Assembly (NCBI GenBank): GCA_031253755.1 | Contig: JAIRVT010000075.1 | Span: forward strand, 1 to 64,000 | Direction of reading: 5' to 3' | Source: Enterobacteriaceae bacterium | GTDB taxonomy: Bacteria; Pseudomonadota; Gammaproteobacteria; Enterobacterales; Enterobacteriaceae | Length of the DNA: 64,000 nucleotides | Shown here: piece after piece, positions 24,907-38,639 of the stretch | Layout: the number at the start of each line of letters is the position of its first letter | How positions within the stretch are numbered: position 1 is the first letter of the stretch | The notes under the pieces: model-generated | What the model saw: only the letters and a program-made list of their open reading frames with translations | Told to the model about the DNA's origin: nothing | The model's database searches: none | Translations under genes and position numbers: made by a program

Positions 24907-25596
24907 TTATAGCCCCAGCACTTGCTCATCCCAACAGCCGGTTTGCAATGGCTGTTTTTTATATTGATCGAGATGCCGGAGAAATTCGCTTCTTGGAATA
25001 TTTTTTGCGCCCAATGATTCGGTATGGTGATTTAACACCTGACAATCAAATAACTGGCCGCCATGACGTAAAAAATGGTGATAGAATGCCACAAAAGCAC
25101 ACTTAGATGCATTCTCCATTTTGCTAAACATAGATTCACCACAAAATAGCGTCCCTACACTAACGCCATATAACCCACCGACAAGCTGGTGTTCATGCCA
25201 AACTTCAACTGAATGTGCCAGACCTTCCTGATGTAGGGTTTGGTAGCCTTGCTGGATGTCAGCACCAATCCATGTGCCTTCCTGCCGTTGGGCGCAACCA
25301 TATATCACCTGATCGAAAGCATAGTTTACCGTAATTTGGTAAGGATGTTTGCGAATAAAACGTCGCAAAGTCCGTCCGGTATGTAATTCTCCTGGGATCA
25401 GCACGGCTCTTGGGTCAGGCGACCACCATAACGGAAGGTCATCGGGGGAAAACCACGGGAAAATACCGCTATTATACGCTGACTTTAACCTTTCTACACT
25501 CAAATCTCCGCCGAACGCCAGCAGGCCATTCGGCTCTGCTAAGGCATTGGCTGGGTGAGGAAATTCAAATGAATCATCCAATTGAGCTATCAACAT
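24907..25596 (-). CDS. aat: Aat, leucyl/phenylalanyl-tRNA--protein transferase
   Basis: 229-residue cytoplasmic enzyme that adds Leu or Phe to proteins with N-terminal Arg or Lys, creating N-degrons for ClpS/Clp[56 protein letters not shown] and [11 protein letters not shown] are the conserved GNAT-like motifs. It is slightly shorter at the C-terminus than E. coli Aat. The cydC stop lies 22 bases upstream, so it may be read through from cydDC as in E. coli. Confidence 0.95.
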   Translation of the reverse strand: MLIAQLDDSFEFPHPANALAEPNGLLAFGGDLSVERLKSAYNSGIFPWFSPDDLPLWWSPDPRAVLIPGELHTGRTLRRFIRKHPYQITVNYAFDQVIYGCAQRQEGTWIGADIQQGYQTLHQEGLAHSVEVWHEHQLVGGLYGVSVGTLFCGESMFSKMENASKCAFVAFYHHFLRHGGQLFDCQVLNHHTESLGAKNIPRSEFLRHLDQYKKQPLQTGCWDEQVLGL

Positions 25597-25618
25597 GAAA
25601 ATACATTACTCCTGAACA

Positions 25619-27358
25619 TTACTCATGGGAATAGTTCTGCCGTTGATAGAATTGGTAATAAAGCCCTTGTTGGGACAGTAATACAGCGTGCTGTCCCTGT
25701 TCGATGATCCGTCCTCCATCCATCACACAGATACTATCCATGTGCTGTAAACCGGTTAACCGATGGGTAATCATAATAAGTGTTTTATGTTGGCAACTCT
25801 GGCGTAGCAGCGACAAAATTTGTTGTTCGGTATCGGCATCAAGCCCTTCTGTCGGCTCATCCAGAAGCATGAACGGTGCATCATGCAGTAATGCTCTGGC
25901 AATACCCAAACGGCGTTGTTCTCCGCCAGAAAGTTGGCGTCCGCCTTCTCCCAACCAACAGTTTAGCTTTTCATCGTTGTCTAGCAAGTTCCCTAACCCG
26001 ACCAGTTTTAAAACGGTTGCCAGTTCTTCATCCGGGGCATCGGGTTTTGCCAACAGTAAATTTTCACGCAGCGTATGGCTGAATACATGTATTCGCTGGG
26101 GAACGATAGACATCATTGTTCTCAGCGTTGCTTCATCATAACTGGAGATAGCCTGCTGATTGAATAAAATTTCACCGCTATCGACATCCCATGCACGGGT
26201 CAGCAATTGTAAAAGGGTCGATTTACCGCAACCGGTTTTACCTAATAGTGCAATATGATCACCTGCTTGCAGGGATAATGAAACTTGGCGTAATACCGGC
26301 AGGGGCTGATTAGGATAAGTGAAATTGATATTTTTTATCTCAAGGCTGAGATTGTCAGCATAGCTTGCTCCCTGAGCAGGGAAAGTCACCTCAGCTTTCT
26401 GGTGCATCAGTTGAGAAACACGGGTTGCCGATGAGATAACTTGGCCCATATGTTGGAAAGCTACGGTAACAGGCCCAAGGGATTCAAAAGCAGCAAGCGC
26501 ACAGAATGTAAACAGCGCAATCAATGGTCCGGGCTGATTATTTTCGCCCACGCTGGCCGCCGACAGCCATAACACCAATGTTACCGTCATGCCGGTAGCA
26601 AAAATCATGATGGCTTGGGAAAATCCTGTCAGACTGGCTTGTTTTTGCTGGCTTTTCAACCAACTTGATTCAACGTCGGACAGGTTTTGGCGGAAGCGTT
26701 TAAGCGCACCAAATACCGTTAATTCTGCCTGACCCTGTAGTGCACGGGTGAGCAAAGCCCGATATTGACCTCGTAACACGGTGATATTGCTGCCGTGAGA
26801 TTTACCTGCGTGATAAAAAGCAAAAGGTAATGTCAGCAACAATCCCAACATAATACCGCCAAGAGTATAAGCAAGCCTCTCATCAAGGAAACCCAAACCG
26901 AATGTCAGGACAACGATGACGGCCAGTGAAGCCAGAATCGGAGAAATGACACGTAAATAGAGATGATCTAAGGTTTCAACATCAGCCACAACCCTATTCA
27001 ACAACTCTCCTTGCTGGAAACGGGCAATTCCTCCCGGAGAAAGTGGCAGTATTTTCTGAAAAGTGAAAACGCGCAGATGGGCAAGTACCCGAAACGTTGC
27101 ATCATGGCTGGCTAACCGTTCACCATAGCGACCAACTGTGCGGAAAATGGCAGCTCCGCGAACACCCGCCGCAGGCAGCATATAGTTAAAGGTATATTTT
27201 CCTGTCAAACCCGCCACAGCGGTGCCAGCAAGAAACCAGCCCGACAATGTCAGTAAGCCAATACTGGCTAACAATGTTACAGTTGTCAGGACCATACTTA
27301 AGCTAATAAGAAACCAGTGACGACGATATAGCGCGAGAAATGGCAGTAGTACACGCAT
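25619..27358 (-). CDS. cydC: CydC, heterodimeric ABC exporter subunit (cysteine/glutathione)
   Basis: 579-residue half-transporter. Six hydrophobic segments (about 1-300) are followed by an ATPase domain with Walker A GKTGCGKSTLLQL (about 370), signature LSGGEQRRLGIARAL, Walker B FMLLDEPTEGLD and the switch histidine in ITHRLTG. With CydD it exports cysteine and glutathione and is needed to assemble cytochrome bd and c-type cytochromes in the periplasm. It starts 2 bases after cydD ends. Confidence 0.95.
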   Translation of the reverse strand: MRVLLPFLALYRRHWFLISLSMVLTTVTLLASIGLLTLSGWFLAGTAVAGLTGKYTFNYMLPAAGVRGAAIFRTVGRYGERLASHDATFRVLAHLRVFTFQKILPLSPGGIARFQQGELLNRVVADVETLDHLYLRVISPILASLAVIVVLTFGLGFLDERLAYTLGGIMLGLLLTLPFAFYHAGKSHGSNITVLRGQYRALLTRALQGQAELTVFGALKRFRQNLSDVESSWLKSQQKQASLTGFSQAIMIFATGMTVTLVLWLSAASVGENNQPGPLIALFTFCALAAFESLGPVTVAFQHMGQVISSATRVSQLMHQKAEVTFPAQGASYADNLSLEIKNINFTYPNQPLPVLRQVSLSLQAGDHIALLGKTGCGKSTLLQLLTRAWDVDSGEILFNQQAISSYDEATLRTMMSIVPQRIHVFSHTLRENLLLAKPDAPDEELATVLKLVGLGNLLDNDEKLNCWLGEGGRQLSGGEQRRLGIARALLHDAPFMLLDEPTEGLDADTEQQILSLLRQSCQHKTLIMITHRLTGLQHMDSICVMDGGRIIEQGQHAVLLSQQGLYYQFYQRQNYSHE

Positions 27359-27360
27359 AA

Positions 27361-29130
27361 TTAAAGCTCCACACTGCGATGGGACAACAGACGGGAAAAT
27401 GCACCTTGAGATTGGCTCAGGCTTTGATAATCACCTTTTTCGATCATTAATCCCTTTTCCATCACAAAAATCTGGTCGTACTCCACTGTTTCTTCCAGTA
27501 AGTGTGTAACCAATAACGTGGTTTGCTGGCGGGATGCCTGATTTAATGCCCTCATGACACGTTGCTCACTGTTCGCATCAAGGCTGGCTGCGGGTTCATC
27601 TAACAACAGTAACTGACAAGGGTTCAACAACGCGCGCGCGACTGTAACGCGTTGCGCCTGTCCGACAGATAAACGCGCGGCATTATCACCAATAACGGTA
27701 TTTACACCGTCAGGAAGATTGTTCATAAACTCTGAAACATAAGCGCGCTGCATCACTTCTTGGAGCTGTTCAGGCGTAGCATCAAATTGACCCAGACGAA
27801 TATTGTCGAGCAGCGTTTGTTCAGGCAGGTGAGGGTTTTGCCCGACCCAATTTAATTGCTCACGCCATTTATCGAGATCAAGCTCACGCAGTTCATTGCC
27901 ATTGATTTTCAGTGAGCCACGGTAAGGAAGAAAACCCAGCAGCACATTGATCAGCGAACTTTTTCCTGCCCCACTTTTCCCGACCAATGCCACCCGCTGG
28001 TTTCGTTCAATCGTGAAATTCAAAGGGCCAGCAAGACAATGACCACTGTGTGAAAGAATTTCCAGTTCGCTTGCTTCAAGAATGACGGCGGTTTTATCAG
28101 ATAAGGTCTTTTCGCCTCCGCCAGTGATGTGTTCTCCATCACTGCTTAACAGTGTGAAAAGGGACTCAGCTGCGCCGACAGCCTGAGCTTTAGCATGATA
28201 AAAAGTGCCTAAATCACGCAGCGGCTGAAAAAATTCAGGCGCAAGGATAAGTGCAAGAAACCCGGCAAATAGAGTGACACTAAAGCCATAACTGCCAAAA
28301 TGCAGCTCTCCCAGATAGGAAAAACCAAAATAAACGGCAACAACAGCAATGGAAACAGCAGCAAAGAATTCCAGCACGGCAGAAGATAAAAATGCCATTC
28401 GCAGAACTTCCATCGTTCTGAGGCGAAAGTCTTCAGTTGATTCGGTAATTTGCTTAACTTCTGCTTTTCCCCGATGGAACAGGCGCAGTGTTTCGAGACC
28501 TCGCAGACGATCAAGGAAATTACCGCTCAAGCGACCGAGTGCAACAAAATTGCGGCGATTGGCATCCGCAGCGCCTAACCCGACCAAAGCCATAAAAAGA
28601 GGAATCAAGGGGGCAGTAACGAACAAAATAACACCCGCGGCCCAATTAATAGGAAAAATAGTTATCAGGATTAAAACAGGGATCGTGGCGGCAAGGGTCA
28701 TTTGAGGCAAATAGCGGGAATAAAAATCCTGCATATCTTCAATTTGTTCCAGAATAATTGTCGCCCAGCTCCCCGCAGGTTTTCCCTTAACCCAGACCGG
28801 CCCTAATTGCGCCAGTTTATCTAATACCATACCGCGAATTTGTTGACGTACAACTTTGCCACAGATAAATCCGATGCGTTCCCGCGCAGCAATGACAATG
28901 GCTCTCAATGTGAACGATACCATTAACATCACAAACTGACTGATGAGATTTTCACGGGGAATATTATCCATGATGAGTGCTTGAAGAAGGGAAGCGAGTA
29001 GCCAAGCCTGAGCAATAATAAGTAAACCAGAAATCAGGCCCAATAGCATAGATAAGCGAAGCCATCGACGGGCTGGGGCACTTTGTTGTCTCAACCATCG
29101 AACAAGTTCAGATTGTCTTGTTTTGTCCAT
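27361..29130 (-). CDS. cydD: CydD, heterodimeric ABC exporter subunit (cysteine/glutathione)
   Basis: 589-residue partner of CydC. An N-terminal membrane domain carries the CydD-typical RGLETLRLFHRG loop. The ATPase shows Walker [15 protein letters not shown], signature LSVGQAQRVTVARAL (Gly of LSGG replaced by Val, also usual for CydD), and Walker B LLLLDEPAASLD. The ATG at 29130 starts MDKTRQSELVRWLRQQ, as E. coli CydD does; the frame is open 14 codons upstream without family similarity. Confidence 0.95.
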   Translation of the reverse strand: MDKTRQSELVRWLRQQSAPARRWLRLSMLLGLISGLLIIAQAWLLASLLQALIMDNIPRENLISQFVMLMVSFTLRAIVIAARERIGFICGKVVRQQIRGMVLDKLAQLGPVWVKGKPAGSWATIILEQIEDMQDFYSRYLPQMTLAATIPVLILITIFPINWAAGVILFVTAPLIPLFMALVGLGAADANRRNFVALGRLSGNFLDRLRGLETLRLFHRGKAEVKQITESTEDFRLRTMEVLRMAFLSSAVLEFFAAVSIAVVAVYFGFSYLGELHFGSYGFSVTLFAGFLALILAPEFFQPLRDLGTFYHAKAQAVGAAESLFTLLSSDGEHITGGGEKTLSDKTAVILEASELEILSHSGHCLAGPLNFTIERNQRVALVGKSGAGKSSLINVLLGFLPYRGSLKINGNELRELDLDKWREQLNWVGQNPHLPEQTLLDNIRLGQFDATPEQLQEVMQRAYVSEFMNNLPDGVNTVIGDNAARLSVGQAQRVTVARALLNPCQLLLLDEPAASLDANSEQRVMRALNQASRQQTTLLVTHLLEETVEYDQIFVMEKGLMIEKGDYQSLSQSQGAFSRLLSHRSVEL

Positions 29131-29224
29131 AAGAAAAATTTCAGAGTAGCAGGTGATGATAACGTGTATCAAAAAAAGACTGGTGACCGTATTACCAGCT
29201 CAAGTGTTTCATATGTTACCTGTT

Positions 29225-29247
29225 AAAAAGCGCTATCGAAATAGCGC
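29225..29247 (-). terminator. trxB terminator
   Basis: Seven-bp stem GCGCTAT / ATAGCGC with a four-base loop, followed by T5 on the minus strand, 15 bases past the trxB stop. It separates trxB from cydDC. Confidence 0.8.
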
Positions 29248-29262
29248 CTTTAGAATTAATGA

Positions 29263-30835
<1,573 letters not shown>

Positions 30836-31330
30836 ATGATAGATAATAAAAAGCGTCCAGGAAAAGATCTTGACCGCATCGACCGTAATATTCTCAACGA
30901 ATTACAAAAAGACGGGCGTATTTCCAATGTGGAATTATCCAAACGAGTTGGTTTGTCACCAACACCTTGTCTGGAACGAGTACGTCGTTTAGAGCGTCAG
31001 GGTTTTATTTCCGGTTATACAGCCTTGTTGAATCCTCATTATCTGGATGCATCATTGCTGGTATTTGTCGAAATTACCCTAAATCGTGGAGCAGCAGATG
31101 TGTTTGAGCAATTCAACACTGCCGTACAAAAACTTGAAGAAATTCAAGAATGTCATTTAGTTTCTGGGGATTTTGACTACTTATTGAAAACGCGTGTACC
31201 GGATATGTCGGCATATCGCAAATTACTGGGTGAGACATTACTGCGTCTTCCGGGCGTTAATGACACCCGTACTTATGTAGTTATGGAAGAAGTGAAACAG
31301 AGTAACCGGCTGGTAATTAAGACTCGTTAA
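30836..31330 (+). CDS. lrp: Lrp, leucine-responsive global regulator
   Basis: 164-residue DNA-binding protein, nearly identical to E. coli Lrp. The N-terminal helix-turn-helix (about 15-60, DRNILNELQKDGRISNVELSKRVGLSPTPCLERVRRLE) precedes an effector-binding RAM domain (VSGDFDYLLKTRVPDM). It senses leucine and controls amino-acid metabolism and many surface traits. If the host is Xenorhabdus or Photorhabdus, Lrp is a known switch between mutualism and virulence. Start at the ATG after GAGAGAG. Confidence 0.98.
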   Translation: MIDNKKRPGKDLDRIDRNILNELQKDGRISNVELSKRVGLSPTPCLERVRRLERQGFISGYTALLNPHYLDASLLVFVEITLNRGAADVFEQFNTAVQKLEEIQECHLVSGDFDYLLKTRVPDMSAYRKLLGETLLRLPGVNDTRTYVVMEEVKQSNRLVIKTR

Positions 31331-31386
31331 TCTTTTGTCTACAATGTACAGTGTAGAGATGCAAAACAGGAAAAATTCAGGTACAC

Positions 31387-31406
31387 TCCTGTTTATGTAT
31401 ACAGTT
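31387..31406 (+). promoter_or_regulatory. LexA box upstream of ftsK
   Basis: TCCTGTTTATGTATACAGTT has the CTG-N10-CAG core and fits the LexA consensus at most positions. It lies 62 bases before the ftsK start. E. coli ftsK (dinH) is also a LexA-controlled SOS gene, so the same control is likely. Confidence 0.78.
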
Positions 31407-31407
31407 C

Positions 31408-31431
31408 CAACGCTGGGTTACCTCAGCGTTG
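31408..31431 (+). terminator. Hairpin between lrp and ftsK, possible lrp terminator
   Basis: Perfect 8-bp stem CAACGCTG / CAGCGTTG with an 8-base loop, followed by TTCCGTTTA. The weak T tail leaves termination uncertain. It sits immediately downstream of the LexA box and may also lie in the ftsK leader. Confidence 0.45.
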
Positions 31432-31468
31432 TTCCGTTTAATCCACCGCAAAACCTGGAGAGTCTTTC

Positions 31469-34400
31469 TTGAACCAGGAATATACAGAAGACAAACGTGT
31501 TAGATTAAAAAAAGTCAGCAGTAGCCGTCGGCTTCTGGAGGCTATCTTATTGGTTATTGCGATATGTGCCGCCTATTTAATGCTAGCACTTATCAGTTTT
31601 AATTCTTCCGATCCTAGCTGGTCACAGACTACCGAGTATGAATCCGTGCATAACTTAGGTGGCAGTGTTGGTGCCTGGTCGTCAGATATTCTATTCTCAG
31701 CGTTTGGTATTCTTGCCTATGCAGTCCCACCACTACTATTTTTGGGGTGCTGGAATGCTTTTCGTCAAAAAGATAGGCAAGAGTATGTCGATTTTTTCAC
31801 CCTTGCATTACGAGTCATTGGTGCTTTAGCACTTATTTTGACTTCCTGTGGTTTGGCCGCACTCAATGTTGATGATTTCGATAATTTTGCTTCAGGGGGA
31901 GTTGTCGGTAGCCTATTCAGTAGTGCGATCCTGCCGTGGTTTAATACCCTTGGCGTAACCTTGGTATTACTTGGCACGTGGGCTATCGGGTTCACGCTAT
32001 TTACGGGCTGGTCTTGGCTTGCCATTGCAGAAAAAATCGGAGCACTGATTCTGGATTCACTCAGTTTTGTTGTGAATCGTGGTCGTATTCAACCTGAATA
32101 TGATGAATACGACGAAGAAGAATATGAAGAAGAGCAGGAAGACGACGTTATTTCAGCGCCTTCCAGTGATGCAGATTATGCTAAACCCCAAACTCATAAA
32201 AACGCGTCTTTACAGGTAACTGGAGAGGTTCAAAAATCACAAGTCAGTGAAGAAGACGATATATTGTTTTCTGCACCAACAGTGGGTGAATTAGTCAATA
32301 CGCATTCAGAAAAACCAGCGAATGCTGAATCAGTACAGGCAGAAAATCATCAGGAATCGGAGCCTGTCCGGTATGTGTTTGAGTTGCCTGACGATGATCA
32401 ATCAGGGATTGATGTCGCGATAGAGCCTAATAACTCGCCATATGCTGCGGGTAAAAAATCGCATTTGTCGGTAAATGATACGACAGATTTGCAAAATCTG
32501 GCTGTTAATTCGGAGACTGTGGTCGTTGCAGAAAATACAGCTGTGAAAAGTGTAGCGGTGAAAACACCTCAAGTGAAGCAGGGTATTGGGCCAGAAATGC
32601 CAAGGCCAAATCCAGTCCGCATACCGACCCGCCGTGAATTATATGGCATTAAAGTTCCTTCTCAGCGCTTGTCTGAACATTTGCAAAAAGCAGAAGAAAA
32701 GAACGAACTCAATGCGGAAACTGAAGAACAGGAAATGGATGAACAGCAGCAGAAGATGTTGCGTCAGCAATTTCTGGAACAGCAGCGTGAGCGTTATGGC
32801 TATGCCCACGAAAAAGAAACGGAAGAAAATCGGGAAGATCTCGCTGTTGCGCATAATCAAGCTATTTATGACAAAACAATAAATTACGATAAAGCAACGC
32901 ATTATGACAACACAACAGTAGCAACGCCTGTTGAAGATGCTGATGAATATGGCATTGATGATCAAACAGAACAGGAAGAAGCATTGCGCAGAGAATTTGA
33001 ACAGCAACAACGCGAGCGCTATCAAAATCAAAACCCGCCTGTTTTCTCACAACGGACTGAAAAGCCCGCGTTCGATTACGTTTCAAAAGAGAGCCTTTCG
33101 CAAGCGAATAGCACTTCACAAACAGACCGCATTTCACAAGCAGATCGCATTCCGCAAATGGATAGCTTTTCACGAACAAGTCACGTGAATACAGCTGAAC
33201 CGGATGAACCGTTGTTTATGCCATCGGCGTTCATGCCATCAGAAGAGGCGAATGAACTGGAACAGGAAGAGAACATGACCCCGGTTTCAATACATTCACC
33301 TGTGTCAAACCTTTCTCATCAGGCAGAAATGACACACCATTTTGCGCAGCAACCGCAGCAACCGCAGCAACCGCAGCAACCGAGCTTGTTCCATCCCTTT
33401 TTGATGCGTAATGATCAGCCATTGCCTAAACCGACTACGCCGATGCCTTCTTTGGATCTTCTGGCCGCACCGCCGGCAGCAGAAGAGCCCATTGACATGC
33501 TCGCATTGGAACAAACTTCGCGCCTGATTGAAGCCCGTTTGAATGATTATCGGGTCAAGGCCGATGTTGTTGGCTTTTCACCTGGCCCTGTCATTACACG
33601 TTTTGAACTGGATTTGGCACCGGGAGTCAAAGCCTCTCGCATTTCCAACTTATCCCGCGATCTTGCGCGTTCGCTTTCTGCTTTTGCCGTTCGTATTGTG
33701 GAAGTTATCCCCGGCAAACCTTATGTCGGTCTGGAGTTGCCGAATAAAAAACGTCAGACGGTTTATTTGCGGGAAGTCTTGGATTGTGAAAAATTCCGTG
33801 ATAATCCCTCACCATTAACTATCGTTTTGGGGAAAGACATCGCGGGTCAGCCTGTTGTGGCCGACTTAGGTAAAATGCCTCATTTGCTGGTTGCGGGAAC
33901 GACAGGTTCAGGAAAATCTGTGGGGGTCAATGCGATGATCCTCAGCATATTATATAAAGCGAAACCGGAAGATGTTCGTTTTATTATGATCGATCCGAAA
34001 ATGCTCGAACTGTCAGTTTACGAAGGTATTCCACACTTATTGACGGAAGTCGTCACTGATATGAAAGATGCCGCTAATGCGCTGCGTTGGTGTGTCAATG
34101 AGATGGAGCGACGGTATAAACTGATGTCAGCTTTAGGTGTACGTAATCTGGCAGGCTATAACGATAAGATCAAACAGGCTGAAAATATGGGGCGTCCGAT
34201 CCCTGATCCATTCTGGAAACCGGGTGACAGTATGGATATAACTCACCCTGTGCTGAAAAAAGAGCCTTATATTGTCGTTATGGTTGATGAGTTTGCCGAT
34301 TTAATGATGACAGTAGGGAAAAAAGTGGAAGAGCTGATTGCACGTCTGGCGCAGAAAGCGCGTGCAGCGGGTATCCATTTGGTACTGGCAACCCAGCGGC

Positions 34401-34918
34401 CTTCTGTCGATATTATTACAGGTCTGATTAAAGCCAATATTCCGACACGTATCGCATTTACCGTTTCCAGTAAAATAGATTCCCGGACTATCCTCGATCA
34501 AGGGGGCGCAGAATCGTTGCTGGGTATGGGAGATATGCTCTATCTGGCACCAAATTCCTCTATTCCGGTGCGTGTTCACGGTGCTTTTGTCCGTGATCAG
34601 GAAGTTCATGAAGTCGTTAATGACTGGAAAGCACGTGGTCGCCCTCAATACATTGATAGCATCGTCAAAGGGGGAGAAGATGGCGAAGGCGGATCAGGGT
34701 TCGACAGTGATGAAGAATTAGATCCTTTGTTTGATCAGGCCGTTGAATTTGTCATTGAAAAACGCCGTGTATCCATTTCCGGGGTACAGCGTCAGTTTCG
34801 CATTGGTTATAACCGGGCAGCCCGAATTGTGGAACAAATGGAAGCTCAACAAATTGTCAGTGCGCCCGGCCATAACGGTAACCGTGAAGTTTTAGCGCCC
34901 CCGGCGCATGAACACTGA
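31469..34918 (+). CDS. ftsK: FtsK, DNA translocase at the division septum
   Basis: 1149-residue three-part protein. Four N-terminal membrane helices (about 25-200) recruit it to the septum. A long hydrophilic linker (about 205-660) follows. The hexameric RecA-like motor has Walker [13 protein letters not shown] near residue 810 and Walker [12 protein letters not shown] near 935. The gamma winged-helix domain (about 1085-1149) reads KOPS and activates XerCD. The linker contains tandem hexapeptides (SQ-DR units; YDK units) and QQP repeats. A TTG start is chosen: GGAGAG precedes it and MNQEYTEDK aligns with the E. coli start. Confidence 0.97.
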   Translation: MNQEYTEDKRVRLKKVSSSRRLLEAILLVIAICAAYLMLALISFNSSDPSWSQTTEYESVHNLGGSVGAWSSDILFSAFGILAYAVPPLLFLGCWNAFRQKDRQEYVDFFTLALRVIGALALILTSCGLAALNVDDFDNFASGGVVGSLFSSAILPWFNTLGVTLVLLGTWAIGFTLFTGWSWLAIAEKIGALILDSLSFVVNRGRIQPEYDEYDEEEYEEEQEDDVISAPSSDADYAKPQTHKNASLQVTGEVQKSQVSEEDDILFSAPTVGELVNTHSEKPANAESVQAENHQESEPVRYVFELPDDDQSGIDVAIEPNNSPYAAGKKSHLSVNDTTDLQNLAVNSETVVVAENTAVKSVAVKTPQVKQGIGPEMPRPNPVRIPTRRELYGIKVPSQRLSEHLQKAEEKNELNAETEEQEMDEQQQKMLRQQFLEQQRERYGYAHEKETEENREDLAVAHNQAIYDKTINYDKATHYDNTTVATPVEDADEYGIDDQTEQEEALRREFEQQQRERYQNQNPPVFSQRTEKPAFDYVSKESLSQANSTSQTDRISQADRIPQMDSFSRTSHVNTAEPDEPLFMPSAFMPSEEANELEQEENMTPVSIHSPVSNLSHQAEMTHHFAQQPQQPQQPQQPSLFHPFLMRNDQPLPKPTTPMPSLDLLAAPPAAEEPIDMLALEQTSRLIEARLNDYRVKADVVGFSPGPVITRFELDLAPGVKASRISNLSRDLARSLSAFAVRIVEVIPGKPYVGLELPNKKRQTVYLREVLDCEKFRDNPSPLTIVLGKDIAGQPVVADLGKMPHLLVAGTTGSGKSVGVNAMILSILYKAKPEDVRFIMIDPKMLELSVYEGIPHLLTEVVTDMKDAANALRWCVNEMERRYKLMSALGVRNLAGYNDKIKQAENMGRPIPDPFWKPGDSMDITHPVLKKEPYIVVMVDEFADLMMTVGKKVEELIARLAQKARAAGIHLVLATQRPSVDIITGLIKANIPTRIAFTVSSKIDSRTILDQGGAESLLGMGDMLYLAPNSSIPVRVHGAFVRDQEVHEVVNDWKARGRPQYIDSIVKGGEDGEGGSGFDSDEELDPLFDQAVEFVIEKRRVSISGVQRQFRIGYNRAARIVEQMEAQQIVSAPGHNGNREVLAPPAHEH
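32867..32920. repeat. 18-bp x 3 tandem repeat inside the ftsK linker
   Basis: Units TATGACAAAACAATAAAT, TACGATAAAGCAACGCAT and TATGACAACACAACAGTA encode [18 protein letters not shown]. The period is a multiple of three, keeping the frame. Confidence 0.8.
33095..33184. repeat. 18-bp x 5 tandem repeat inside the ftsK linker
   Basis: Units at 33095, 33113, 33131, 33149 and 33167 encode [24 protein letters not shown] and FSRTSH. The two central units (ACTTCACAAACAGACCGC and ATTTCACAAGCAGATCGC) differ at four positions. A separate 9-base QQP repeat is at about 33343-33382. Confidence 0.82.
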
Positions 34919-34957
34919 CATCGTATAAACGCGGAGCATCATTGTAAATTTAGCATC

Positions 34958-35063
34958 TATACCCATCTAACTTCAAAGCGCAAGCTATATTCCCCCGCGC
35001 GGCGGGGAAATATAGGGTCTCGCATTATTTTGAGAACTGCGCTTGAAGTTTATCGAGTATATA
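34958..35063. repeat. 106-bp palindromic element, family 2 copy A
   Basis: Starts TATACCCATCTAACTTCAAA and ends TGAAGTTTATCGAGTATATA, the ends forming an imperfect inverted repeat. The centre is a strong hairpin TATATTCCCCCGC..GCGGGGAAATATA. It fills most of the ftsK-lolA spacer. Its length equals copy B (40588-40693). Confidence 0.8.
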
Positions 35064-35111
35064 TGATGATCTGTGGTGCTGATAATCGTATGAATTGAAG
35101 GTATCTTGCAA

Positions 35112-35723
35112 ATGAAAAAACTGGTGTTGATGGGTTGTCTGATGATGGGTGTGAGCGTGAGTTCCGCATGGGCTGGTGCTGCACAAGATTTGCAGGGGCG
35201 TTTAGATAAGGTTAATAGTTTTCACGCCAATTTTACCCAAACCGTTACCAGCAGTGACGGTTCAGCGATCCAAAATGGCGAAGGGCAGCTCTGGGTTAAA
35301 CGTCCTAATTTATTTAACTGGCACATGACATCACCGGATGAAAGTGTCCTGATTTCTGATGGCAAAACATTGTGGTTTTATAACCCGTTTGTTGAGCAAG
35401 TGACCGCTAATTGGTTGAAAGATGCGACAGGCAATACGCCGTTTATGTTGATTGCCCGCAATGATCCCGCAGACTGGAAACAGTACAGCGTGAAGCAAAA
35501 TGGCAATAATTTTGAGCTAACACCTAAGAATGCCAATGGTAATTTAAAACACTTTTCAATCACAGTGACACCTGATGGCACTATTCAGAAATTCACGGCT
35601 GTTGAGCAAGATGGTCAGAAAAGTGCATATCAGTTGAAAGGGCAGCAGAATGTCGGTGTCGATGCGTCAAAATTCAAATTCACCCTGCCAGAAGGTGTGA
35701 CGCTGGATGATCAGCGCCAGTGA
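35112..35723 (+). CDS. lolA: LolA, periplasmic lipoprotein carrier
   Basis: 203-residue chaperone that carries lipoproteins from LolCDE in the inner membrane to LolB in the outer membrane. The signal peptide is [22 protein letters not shown], cleaved after AWA. The mature protein shows [30 protein letters not shown] and the [18 protein letters not shown] strand of the half-barrel. The ATG at 35112 gives a proper signal peptide; the in-frame TTG two codons earlier is less likely. Confidence 0.95.
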   Translation: MKKLVLMGCLMMGVSVSSAWAGAAQDLQGRLDKVNSFHANFTQTVTSSDGSAIQNGEGQLWVKRPNLFNWHMTSPDESVLISDGKTLWFYNPFVEQVTANWLKDATGNTPFMLIARNDPADWKQYSVKQNGNNFELTPKNANGNLKHFSITVTPDGTIQKFTAVEQDGQKSAYQLKGQQNVGVDASKFKFTLPEGVTLDDQRQ

Positions 35724-35731
35724 GGTTTTAA

Positions 35732-37075
35732 GTGAACAACCTTTCACTCGACTTTTCACAAAATGAGTTTCAGCCATTGGCCGCAAGAATGCGGCCAGTC
35801 ACATTAGATCACTATATCGGTCAACAGCATTTACTGGCAGAGGGTAAGCCTTTACCAAGAGCGATCCGAGCCGGTCACCTTCATTCCATGATTTTGTGGG
35901 GACCGCCGGGCACGGGGAAAACGACACTGGCAGAAATAATCGGCCATTATGCGCAAGCGGATATTGAACGCATTTCTGCGGTGACTTCGGGCATTAAAGA
36001 GATCCGTGAATCCATAGAGAAAGCGCGGCAGAATCGCAATGCAGGCCGCAGAACAATTCTGTTTGTTGATGAAGTCCATCGGTTTAATAAAAGCCAGCAG
36101 GATGCATTTTTGCCCCATATCGAAGATGGAACGATCACATTTATTGGTGCAACAACCGAAAACCCTTCCTTTGAATTAAATTCAGCCCTGCTGTCACGGG
36201 CTCGTGTTTATTTGCTGAAATCACTGTCGTCAGATGAAATTGAACAGGTGCTGGTTCAGGCCATCAACGATAAAGAGCGTGGTTTGGGCGGGCAAAATAT
36301 TGTGTTGCCGGATAACACCCGTCAGATGATCGCAGAACTGGTCGCAGGTGATGCACGTCGTTCTCTGAACTTACTGGAAATGATGTCAGATATGGCAGAA
36401 GCCAATAGTCAGGGGCAGCGAACATTAACACCGGAACTGCTCAAAGAAGTTAGCGGAGAACGGAGTGCGCGGTTTGATAATAAAGGCGACAGATATTACG
36501 ATTTAATTTCAGCCTTACATAAATCTATCCGTGGTTCATCACCGGATGCGGCACTTTATTGGTATGCCCGAATTATTACCGCAGGCGGCGATCCGCTTTA
36601 TGTTGCACGCCGTTTACTGGCGATAGCGTCGGAAGATGTGGGAAATGCCGATCCGCGCGGAATGCAGGTCGCGATTGCTGCATGGGATTGCTTCACGCGC
36701 GTAGGGGCAGCTGAGGGCGAGAGGGCTATCGCACAGGCGATTGTTTATCTGGCCTGCGCGCCTAAAAGTAACGCGGTTTATACGGCATTTAAAGCGGCTA
36801 TCGCGGATGCGCAAGAAAAGCCGGATTATGACGTTCCCGCTCATTTACGTAATGCGCCAACTAAGTTAATGAAAGAGATGGGCTTTGGTGAGGCATATCG
36901 TTATGCCCACGATGAATCCAATGCATACGCCGCAGGAGAAATCTATTTTCCGCCTGAAATGCAAAAAACACGTTATTACTATCCAACCCAGAGAGGATTG
37001 GAAAGTAAAATAGATGACAAATTAAACTGGCTGATGGAACAGGATAAAAATAGTCCAATAAAACGCTATCGCTAA
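35732..37075 (+). CDS. rarA: RarA (MgsA), replication-associated AAA+ ATPase
   Basis: 447-residue clamp-loader-like ATPase acting at stalled forks. [15 protein letters not shown] precedes Walker [13 protein letters not shown] (about 58). Walker B is [12 protein letters not shown], sensor 1 [21 protein letters not shown], and the C-terminal tetramerisation domain follows ([17 protein letters not shown]). A GTG start 8 bases after the lolA stop is chosen for position and family length (E. coli 447). Co-transcribed with lolA and upstream of serS as in E. coli. Confidence 0.95.
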   Translation: MNNLSLDFSQNEFQPLAARMRPVTLDHYIGQQHLLAEGKPLPRAIRAGHLHSMILWGPPGTGKTTLAEIIGHYAQADIERISAVTSGIKEIRESIEKARQNRNAGRRTILFVDEVHRFNKSQQDAFLPHIEDGTITFIGATTENPSFELNSALLSRARVYLLKSLSSDEIEQVLVQAINDKERGLGGQNIVLPDNTRQMIAELVAGDARRSLNLLEMMSDMAEANSQGQRTLTPELLKEVSGERSARFDNKGDRYYDLISALHKSIRGSSPDAALYWYARIITAGGDPLYVARRLLAIASEDVGNADPRGMQVAIAAWDCFTRVGAAEGERAIAQAIVYLACAPKSNAVYTAFKAAIADAQEKPDYDVPAHLRNAPTKLMKEMGFGEAYRYAHDESNAYAAGEIYFPPEMQKTRYYYPTQRGLESKIDDKLNWLMEQDKNSPIKRYR

Positions 37076-37086
37076 TGTCATTGATA

Positions 37087-38547
<1,461 letters not shown>

Positions 38548-38563
38548 TAACCAATATATAATT

Positions 38564-38590
38564 AAAAAAGCGTCTAAATGGCGCTTTTTT
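38564..38590. terminator. serS terminator
   Basis: AAAAAAGCG / CGCTTTTTT stem with a 9-base loop, ending in T6, 16 bases after the serS stop. A second hairpin (ATATTGGTTAATAACCAATAT) overlaps the stop codon. It may work in both directions for the convergent gene. Confidence 0.82.
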
Positions 38591-38639
38591 ATTAAATAAC
38601 TTGGTTTTATATGAAAACCTTTTAATTCTATTTTCCCTA

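Noticed and set aside
32639..33179. Long minus-strand frames inside ftsK
   Set aside because: They are shadow frames of the repetitive glutamine-rich linker; they lack ribosome sites and family similarity.
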